A DNA stretch of 64,000 nt from Halichondria panicea (Eukaryota; Porifera; Demospongiae; Suberitida; Halichondriidae), in assembly GCF_963675165.1 (NCBI RefSeq), contig NC_087377.1:4157899-4221898 (forward strand), given 5' to 3'. A program made the translations under genes and the position numbers. Positions 62,464 through 64,000 of the stretch are shown piece after piece. The notes under the pieces were generated by a model, which did no database searches, had not been told where the DNA came from, and saw nothing but the letters and a program-made list of their open reading frames with translations. Every line of letters starts with the position of its first letter. The first letter of the stretch is position 1.

Positions 62464-62594
62464 CTATGGAAGAGTATCAGAGGGAGATACGGAGGTTGAG
62501 ATCGTGCAACGCAGTTCTCATGAGGCATATTAGAGAATGCCATGAAGTGATTGAGTGCCTGGGAGATTTATTGGCGATCATTTATCGAGTGATG
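62464..62594 (+). CDS. Coiled-coil exon (copy 3)
   Basis: Same 131-base exon as 9,328-9,458, with acceptor CACATAG and donor GTAAGG. One residue differs (Arg for Gln in IIYRVM). Preceded, as in copy 1, by a mini-exon-like 'aaaagtattcaaacattgcc...agaatg' with its own GTAAGC donor at about 62,417. Confidence 0.45.
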
Positions 62595-63022
62595 GTAAGG
62601 ACATAATTTGACATAAACTTTCACCTGTAGCGCATTATGAGCCTGTAAAATCCCAATAAAAATCGAGTTCTGCGCTTCAGTGTTTGCCAAAACATGTTGT
62701 CATGTAAAGTCATAGACATTATTTTTTGAACCAAATCACACCAGCTCCGAAAGATCCTGCTACTAACCATACATAACCAAGATGCATGTCTGAATCAACT
62801 CCATCAGAAACGACTCAAACATTACACATGCCTATCAGCAACACACAACACATGGGTATTTAGTGAGATAACGGAAGAGCCCAGGAAGTTTTTCGAAAAA
62901 ATGTGGCAAATGGAAAGCCATTTATACTAGTCTTATAACACCACTTGAAAACACACAGCAGAGAGATAGCAATGATCAAAATGTGCCTAAACATGATTGC
63001 AACTGTTATAACTATATTTCAC

Positions 63023-64000
63023 ACAAGAGTCGGTTGCACATGCGCATAATTTTAATTTTGGTTCTGTATTAGAAAATTGATAAGTAATTGACCCCCCCCC
63101 CCCCCCCCCCAACCACATACGTGCTTAATGTTAAACTATCTCAAAACCTAATCGCAGTCACGTTAGCCCTGACCTCTAGTGCGACAGAGTCCATGGGCAT
63201 ATGACACCAGCATAGACTGCCAAAAATTATTTGCGTTGATATCCCTTTAACATTAAATTTTAATGTTATAATAATATCCGTGCATCGGATATGACACTCT
63301 AGTGACCGTAGTTAATGTGATACACTGTACATGAGAGGTTTTATAATTATGCAGTGGGGTGGGTGAATTTCCCTTGCTAGCTGACATGGAAGGGAAAATA
63401 ATGAGCCAACAGTTTTTTAATCAACCTTCTCCTCCAAACACTTTAGCGTCCCCCTTTACTTGTCTGTAAATTCTTAATTTTAAAAGCTAGATGGCATCAA
63501 GGCTTTCATTCTGAAAAGATAAACGAAAACAATCTCCCAAGAGGACCCTCTTATAATTATAATGCTTAATTCATATTTCCTCCAAACAATCAATTCTATA
63601 TAGACAGTCATACACTTTGCCCATTAATCTATGTGTATATTCCTAATTATAATTATGTATGGGCAAAGTGTAATACCTGTTTTAATTTGTTTCACCTTAT
63701 AATTATCACAGAGCTCAGACAATAGAGAGAGATGGACACACCAGACTTGAGTTCCATTCATGATTTTCTATCAGAGATCTTGATCCTTTGATACCCTGGA
63801 AAGGGACTTGCACCTCAGTGTATTACTAGTCTGCAGATGTGCATGTGGGAATAATTACAACCTGTGATAATTATAAATTAAGTGAAAATGGTCAAGCAGC
63901 TATTGTGGATTGCTAATTACCCAATAGCAAAACCACAATAGATAATAATGTATAAAACTTGCACCAAGCAAGAGTACAGTCATTTTAGTAAAACTTACTG
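63023..64000. repeat. Second copy of the 18,573-19,520 segment
   Basis: It starts 'cggttgcacatgcgcataat' directly after unit H and continues to the right edge of the window. The C-run (63,091-63,110) is about nine longer than at 18,639. It also contains the shorter copy of the 12-bp foldback (63,612-63,671). No coding sequence. Confidence 0.88.

Larger units (their letters stand above)
60925..63022. repeat. Third copy: 61,027 exon region and unit H
   Basis: 60,937-61,250 matches 58,045-58,210 (with the 144-bp segment that copy lacks). 61,370-63,020 matches 8,430-9,870 and 58,240-59,700. Copy 3 is nearest to copy 1 from 62,385 onward ('aaaagtattcaaacattgcc' to 'cacaagagtcggttgcaca'). Confidence 0.85.

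Noticed and set aside
1-64000. Prokaryotic or organellar origin
   Set aside because: No operons or ribosome-binding sites; spliceosomal introns, LINEs, Penelope-like and Tc1-like elements point to a metazoan nucleus.

Overview
The window looks like nuclear DNA of a metazoan, most likely a demosponge close to Amphimedon queenslandica. This is an inference from the AT-rich sequence, the ubiquitous interspersed ATAATTATA-type palindrome, very short GT-AG introns (about 50-65 bp) and animal-type transposable elements. I see no rRNA or CRISPR array, and I made no systematic tRNA scan. Almost nothing is a full-length conserved host gene; most of the window is duplicated sequence and mobile elements.

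Layout. (1) 178-9,920 is a mosaic of repeat units. The units recur, largely in the same order, at 48,320-59,730, and partly a third time at 60,925-63,020 and 43,690-44,135. They carry small exon-like pieces: a one-pass membrane peptide, a PHD finger, a coiled-coil exon, an OB-fold-like exon and a Cys/Arg-rich protein with acidic stretches. Many are frameshifted in one copy or the other. (2) 9,930-24,980 is mostly gene-poor. It holds a LINE 3' fragment (10,970-11,440), a few candidate exons, a foldback element (22,458-22,812) and a short two-exon gene (23,217-23,628). (3) 24,982-27,361 is a Penelope-like retroelement with direct pseudo-LTRs, whose reverse-transcriptase C-terminal half has been inverted in place. 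(4) 27,440-36,476 is a LINE fragment containing two DNA transposons. The first (27,583-33,552, about 6.0 kb) has identical 68-bp terminal inverted repeats and an 8-bp target duplication. It carries an intact RecQ-like helicase gene and a convergent ten-exon gene for a 1,053-residue DUF6589 protein, its probable transposase. The second (33,683-36,135) is a Tc1/mariner-superfamily element with a TA duplication, a broken DDE transposase and an accessory ORF ending in a SHOCT-like domain. (5) 36,480-38,300 holds a second LINE fragment and a decayed transposase of another family. (6) 38,880-42,330 is tandemly duplicated sequence. (7) 47,040-47,960 is a GC-rich island with a broken retroelement gag-like gene. 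(8) 48,320-63,990 holds the second and third copies of the duplicated units, plus a RING-like Cys-rich gene (52,597-53,493) absent from the first copy. 63,023-63,990 repeats 18,573-19,520.

The most striking system is the element at 27,583-33,552. Exact TIRs, an 8-bp duplication, an interrupted LINE reading frame that is restored when the element is removed, and two uninterrupted spliced genes all suggest a recently active, possibly autonomous DNA transposon that pairs a helicase with a DUF6589 transposase. I cannot tell from sequence alone whether this pairing has been formally described.
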